DNA of 64,000 nt from Pelagihabitans sp965238025 (GTDB taxonomy: Bacteria > Bacteroidota > Bacteroidia > Flavobacteriales > Flavobacteriaceae), in contig OZ250162.1 in the NCBI GenBank assembly GCA_965238025.1, positions 186,001 to 250,000 of the forward strand. The letters run 5' to 3'. Below are positions 60,224 to 64,000 of this stretch, in pieces (position 1 is the stretch's first letter; each line of letters opens with the position of its first letter). The translations under genes and the position numbers were made by a program. The notes beneath the pieces were generated by a model. The model did no database searches and was not told the origin of the DNA. It saw only the letters and a list, made by a program, of their open reading frames with translations.

Positions 60224-60967
60224 CTAAGGTCTTCTTATTTCACTCAGGAAAATAGCGGTTGCGGTAGCGACATTTAAACTCTCGGTGGTATTATTTCCAA
60301 ACCTTTCCGTTCCCGATACAGCTTGTGGAATGCTTATTTTTTGGGAAACAAAGGCTTCTGCCACTGCCGAAATACCATTGGCCTCGTTCCCCATCAATAA
60401 GATTCCACCAGAAGGAAGTTGTTCTTCATAGACCGAAGTACCATCCATAAAAGTACCATATACGGAAACCTTGGCAGTACTTAAAAAACGTTCTAAATCG
60501 GTATAACCGATGTTCACCCTGGTAATAGAACCCATGGTTGCCTGCAACACCTTTGGGTTGTAACAATCTACGGTATGTTCCGAACACACCAAATGCGAGA
60601 TTCCGAACCAATCACATAGGCGGATTATTGTTCCCAGATTCCCTGGGTCCCGTACATCGTCCAAGGCAAGGACCCAATCCGTAAAATCAAGCTTTTTAGG
60701 AACGGGAATATGAAAGATACCCAAAACAGGGCTTGGATTATGTAACCCACTCATTTTCTTGAGATCAGCAGTATTAACAAGTTCCATTTCAGGAATATCC
60801 ATTCCCAAAATCCCTTCCTCGGTAGTATAGATTTTTTCTACCTTGTAATCCGACTTCAAAAATTCTGCGACCGTCTTAATACCCTCAACCACAAACATCC
60901 CACGTTGATTTCGGTACTTTTTTTGTTGTAGGCTTTTTATAAGTTTTATTTGGTTTTTGACAACCAT
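60224..60967 (-). CDS. TrmH/SpoU-family RNA 2'-O-methyltransferase
   Basis: A 247-residue SPOUT enzyme. An N-terminal substrate-binding domain (IKLIKSLQQKKYRNQRGMFV) precedes the knotted SAM domain with the three family motifs: LDDVRDPGNLGTIIRLCDWF, GGILLMGNEANGIS and GTERFGNNTTESLNVATATA. It probably methylates a ribose in rRNA; the exact nucleotide is not clear. It is divergent from tamL, and the two starts are only 24 bp apart. Confidence 0.93.
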   Translation of the reverse strand: MVVKNQIKLIKSLQQKKYRNQRGMFVVEGIKTVAEFLKSDYKVEKIYTTEEGILGMDIPEMELVNTADLKKMSGLHNPSPVLGIFHIPVPKKLDFTDWVLALDDVRDPGNLGTIIRLCDWFGISHLVCSEHTVDCYNPKVLQATMGSITRVNIGYTDLERFLSTAKVSVYGTFMDGTSVYEEQLPSGGILLMGNEANGISAVAEAFVSQKISIPQAVSGTERFGNNTTESLNVATATAIFLSEIRRP

Positions 60968-60985
60968 ACAAATAGCGTATTTTTG
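60956..60985 (+). promoter_or_regulatory. Promoter of tamL
   Basis: TTTG at 60956-60959, an 18-bp spacer and TATTTTTG at 60978-60985 form a full Bacteroidota-type promoter six bases before ATG 60992. The -33 box lies inside the first codons of the divergent methyltransferase gene. Confidence 0.72.
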
Positions 60986-60991
60986 ATTTCT

Positions 60992-63601
60992 ATGTGGAGA
61001 CCTTTGCGAACGAAAAAATCCTGTGCTAAAATAAGCCTATTATTATTAGTCGTCGCAATTACTTCTTGCAACACGCTCAAACGTGTAGATGATGATGAGT
61101 TGCTTATCCATAGAAACACTATTTTAGTCGACAGTTCTAAGATTAACGATGAGGATATTGAGACCTTGATCTTGCAAAAAGAGAATTCTAAGGTTCTAGG
61201 TTATCCGTTGCGATTGAACATTTATAACCTGGCTAAAAAGAACCCGGATTCTTCGTATCAGGTATGGCTACATAAAAAGCCCGATCGCGAAAAACGTTTG
61301 GCCAAAATACTATCTCAAAAACAAACAGACCGTTTGGGAGAATCGTTCTTGGTAAAAGGACTAAGTGAAACCCTTAAATCGCTCGGGGAGCCCCCCGCAA
61401 TTCTGGATACCTCGCTAACAAGGAGGTCTTTAGAGCGACTTAGTGCCTATTACCGTAGTAAGGGGTATTTTAATAATAATACTACCTATGCGATAGATTC
61501 ATTACCAAAAAAACAACGGGTGGGGGTCGAATACCAGTTAACACTCGGCAAGCCCTTTATGATAGATACGGTATCACATAGCATTGCCTCATCTGCATTA
61601 GACTCCATCTATCAGCTGAACACCAGGAGTTCCTTGGTCAAAAAAGGAAACCAGATAGATTTGGAGGATTTTAATGGGGAACGTGAACGGCTGACCGATC
61701 TTTTTAGGAATACCGGAGTGTATAACTTTCAGGAGAGTTCTATTTATTTTAATTTTTTGGGTGATACGACCAAAATTGCCAATGATCAGCAAATTAGTGT
61801 TGAACTAAATATAGACGATCAAAAAACACGAGGTGAGGGAGACGTAACCACCAAAGAGTACAAGGTTTTTTCATTTGATAAGATCAACATCTATACCGAT
61901 TTTTTGTATGATGAACGTGATAAAGAACAGGAATTTATTCGTCATAATGGGTATACCATTTTCTATCGTGATAAACTCCGTTTTAAACCTGAAACGCTGA
62001 CCGATGCTATTTTCTTTGAAAAGGATAGTATCTACAGAAATATAGATAGGGTTCGTACCTATAGGCGTCTAAATGACCTTAATGTTTTTAGATACCCAAC
62101 AATTACCGCGGTCGAAGACAGTACGGGACAGAATCTCACTGCCAACATCTACCTTTCCGCAAGACCGAAATACTCATTTGGTTTTGATTTGGATGTTACC
62201 CATTCGAGTATTCAACGTATTGGATTGGGTGTTAGCCCATCGCTAAAGACCCGCAACGTTTTTCGGGGAGCTGAAAATCTAAGTTTATCTGGAAGGCTCA
62301 ATATCGGGAGTTCCAATGATCAAAATATTGCTGACAACCGCTTTTTCAATATCCAAGAATACGGTATCGATCTTACGCTTGATTTTCCAAGAATATGGTT
62401 CCCTTTTGTTAATACCAATACATTGATTCCAGGGTATACCTTGCCGCGAACAAGACTTTCACTGGGTACAACATCCCAAAGAAACGTTGGTCTGGATAAA
62501 CAAACGTTCAATTCCATTTTAGGCTACAACTGGACACCCTCTGAACGTACCCGCCATGGTATAGAGTTGATCAACCTGCAATATGTAAACAATGTGCGGC
62601 CAGAGCAATTTTTCCGCTTTTACCAGAGTTCATATTCCCGCTTAAATGATATTGCGAGCAAGGAGCTATATCGGAATAATACGGACCTAGCACAGTTCTA
62701 CGATGCAGAAAATAACTTGGAAATCAATAATATCCCCGGCATCGAGCCTTCTTTGACAGGAACCCAAGGTTTCATTAATAGTGTATTGGAAAGTGATGTT
62801 CCCTCATCCCTAGATGACCGAAACGAAGTCAGCAGTATAGAGGAAAGGAGACAGCGTCTTATAGAAAATAACTTGATTTCAGCGACCAATTATACCTTCA
62901 ACCTCAACAATAAAACGGGCATTACCGATAATAATTATTATCAGTTCCTGTTCAAGATCGAAAGTGCAGGTAACATTCTTTCGGCATTTTCCAATGCCTT
63001 GAATTTTAACGAGAAAGACAATAAAAAAGAGATTGTCGGTGTTCCTTTTTCACAGTATGTAAAAACCGAATTTAACTATGTAAAATATTGGGATCTATCA
63101 CGCTCCAATATTCTGGCATTTCGCACCTTTGCGGGTATAGCCATCCCCTACGGGAACTCCACAAACATACCCTTCGTTCGTAGTTATTTTGCGGGTGGAC
63201 CAAATGATAACCGCGGCTGGTTTCCTTATTCCTTGGGACCGGGAAGAACCGATGCCTTGCAAGATTTTAATGAGGCCAACTTAAAACTGGCGCTTAATTT
63301 GGAATATCGTTTCCCCATCTTTGGCAATTTTAAAGGAGCCCTTTTTGCCGATGCCGGAAATATTTGGAATGTCTTTGACGATGTAGAAGACCCCAATGCC
63401 AAATTCAACGGTATTAGTTCGCTGGGAGATATTGCTTTGGGCTCAGGTTTTGGCGTACGATACGATTTTACCTATTTCGTGTTTCGTGCCGATATTGGTT
63501 TCAAGACCTATAATCCGGCTGAGGAGCAATCAAAAAGGTGGTTTAGAACCTATAATTTCAAAAATTCGGTACTTCAAATAGGAATTAATTATCCGTTCTA
63601 A
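60992..63601 (+). CDS. tamL: TamL: BamA/TamA-family outer membrane lipoprotein
   Basis: About 869 residues from ATG 60992, with lipobox LLVVAITSCNTLKRV. POTRA-like domains occupy residues about 30-380 (LERLSAYYRSKGYFNNNTTY, FNGERERLTDLFRNTGVYNF, VRTYRRLNDLNVFRYPTITA). An Omp85 barrel follows, with YFAGGPNDNRGWFPYSLGPG containing the conserved RG turn, FPIFGNFKGALFADAGNIWN and a terminal aromatic residue (INYPF). TamL replaces TamA in Bacteroidota and pairs with TamB in envelope biogenesis. The lipid anchor is the feature that separates it from proteobacterial TamA. Confidence 0.93.
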   Translation: MWRPLRTKKSCAKISLLLLVVAITSCNTLKRVDDDELLIHRNTILVDSSKINDEDIETLILQKENSKVLGYPLRLNIYNLAKKNPDSSYQVWLHKKPDREKRLAKILSQKQTDRLGESFLVKGLSETLKSLGEPPAILDTSLTRRSLERLSAYYRSKGYFNNNTTYAIDSLPKKQRVGVEYQLTLGKPFMIDTVSHSIASSALDSIYQLNTRSSLVKKGNQIDLEDFNGERERLTDLFRNTGVYNFQESSIYFNFLGDTTKIANDQQISVELNIDDQKTRGEGDVTTKEYKVFSFDKINIYTDFLYDERDKEQEFIRHNGYTIFYRDKLRFKPETLTDAIFFEKDSIYRNIDRVRTYRRLNDLNVFRYPTITAVEDSTGQNLTANIYLSARPKYSFGFDLDVTHSSIQRIGLGVSPSLKTRNVFRGAENLSLSGRLNIGSSNDQNIADNRFFNIQEYGIDLTLDFPRIWFPFVNTNTLIPGYTLPRTRLSLGTTSQRNVGLDKQTFNSILGYNWTPSERTRHGIELINLQYVNNVRPEQFFRFYQSSYSRLNDIASKELYRNNTDLAQFYDAENNLEINNIPGIEPSLTGTQGFINSVLESDVPSSLDDRNEVSSIEERRQRLIENNLISATNYTFNLNNKTGITDNNYYQFLFKIESAGNILSAFSNALNFNEKDNKKEIVGVPFSQYVKTEFNYVKYWDLSRSNILAFRTFAGIAIPYGNSTNIPFVRSYFAGGPNDNRGWFPYSLGPGRTDALQDFNEANLKLALNLEYRFPIFGNFKGALFADAGNIWNVFDDVEDPNAKFNGISSLGDIALGSGFGVRYDFTYFVFRADIGFKTYNPAEEQSKRWFRTYNFKNSVLQIGINYPF

Positions 63602-63720
63602 AACCTTTTAGATTGTACTGCGGTCATAAAAGTGCAATTTGGGGTGTAAAGCTGAGAAGATGCCATTTTTAAGTTACGAATTTTGAGAATAATGAAACGG
63701 CTGTCTTCCAGTTATTTTAT

Positions 63721-63728
63721 TACTTTTG
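63721..63728 (+). promoter_or_regulatory. -7 element (TActTTTG) of fbaA
   Basis: TACTTTTG lies 37 bp upstream of ATG 63766; no clear -33 TTG. Confidence 0.45.
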
Positions 63729-63765
63729 TTGTTCAATTTTATAAACTAACAGACCAATAAAAATT

Positions 63766-64000
63766 ATGGCCCACAATATAAAACCAGGTGTTGCTACAGG
63801 TGATGAAGTTCAAGCGATTTTCAACTACGCAAAGGAAAAAGGATTTGCGCTCCCGGCAGTAAACGTTATCGGTTCAGATACCATTAACGGGGTGCTGGAA
63901 ACCGCAGCAGCGTTGAATGCTCCTGTAATCATTCAATTTTCTAATGGAGGTGCACAGTTTAACGCGGGTAAAGGCCTTTCAAACGAAGGTCAGAATGCGG
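63766..64000 (+). CDS. fbaA: Class II fructose-bisphosphate aldolase, N-terminal 78 residues (cut by window edge)
   Basis: The frame starts MAHNIKPGVATGDEVQAIFN and remains open to the window end. FALPAVNVIGSDTINGVLET and APVIIQFSNGGAQFNAGKGL are characteristic of the FbaA branch of class II (zinc) aldolases, about 355 residues long in full. It cleaves fructose-1,6-bisphosphate in glycolysis. The metal-binding histidines lie beyond the window. Confidence 0.95.
   Translation, partial: MAHNIKPGVATGDEVQAIFNYAKEKGFALPAVNVIGSDTINGVLETAAALNAPVIIQFSNGGAQFNAGKGLSNEGQNA

Overview
The window looks like a chromosomal segment of a marine Flavobacteriaceae bacterium (Bacteroidota). Supporting signs are a complete Na+-NQR operon with its own ApbE, type IX secretion (T9SS) parts and substrates (plug protein, PorT, TamL, type A and type B C-terminal domains), flavobacterial small families, AT-rich spacers, and the Bacteroidota -7 promoter element TAnnTTTG just upstream of several starts. 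I cannot name the genus. No tRNA, rRNA or CRISPR array was seen.

Layout. 1-3.4 kb (minus): a truncated M1 peptidase, a DUF6702 protein and two paralogous CarboxypepD_reg-like proteins. 3.7-14.8 kb (plus): two parallel surface-protein operons. Each pairs a giant Asp-rich repeat protein (about 1,130 and 1,508 aa) with a T9SS type B protein. The second also has a separate C1q/TNF-like jelly-roll protein, and its giant gene carries a nearly perfect 1,632-bp internal tandem duplication. 15-21.3 kb: peptidases, a 55-aa protein, an ankyrin protein, gpmI, map, a GxxExxY gene flanked by repeats, and a methyltransferase. 21.5-24 kb: an LRR T9SS cargo protein. 24-32.2 kb (minus): nqrABCDEF, a 120-aa companion and apbE, with palindromic repeats in several spacers. 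32.3-42.5 kb: T9SS plug protein, DUF3667, apaG, pruA, DKNYY lipoprotein, DinB, rsmG, fatty acid desaturase and an aminotransferase.

42.5-50.4 kb is an accessory island of plus-strand genes separated by attC-like folded repeats. Two units meet the structural definition of integron gene cassettes. The RYYYAAC-type box at the 3' end of each is the exact reverse complement of the GTTRRRY-type box at its own 5' end, and stop codons fall inside the attC. One of these units carries a two-gene MBOAT/SGNH O-acetylation operon. No integrase is visible, so this looks like a CALIN (attC cluster lacking an integrase) in a flavobacterium.

50.4-64 kb: a DUF2268-like metalloprotease lipoprotein, a clan GH-A glycoside hydrolase, a GT39-like glycosyltransferase, trkH-trkA, menG(ubiE)-porT, a SPOUT methyltransferase, tamL and the start of fbaA.

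Functional links: the T9SS parts (plug, PorT, TamL) fit with the T9SS cargo in the same window. NQR and MenG share the menaquinone respiratory chain, and ApbE flavinylates NqrB and NqrC. The strongest candidates for something undescribed are the cassette array and the paired giant-repeat/type-B-CTD/C1q-like surface loci.
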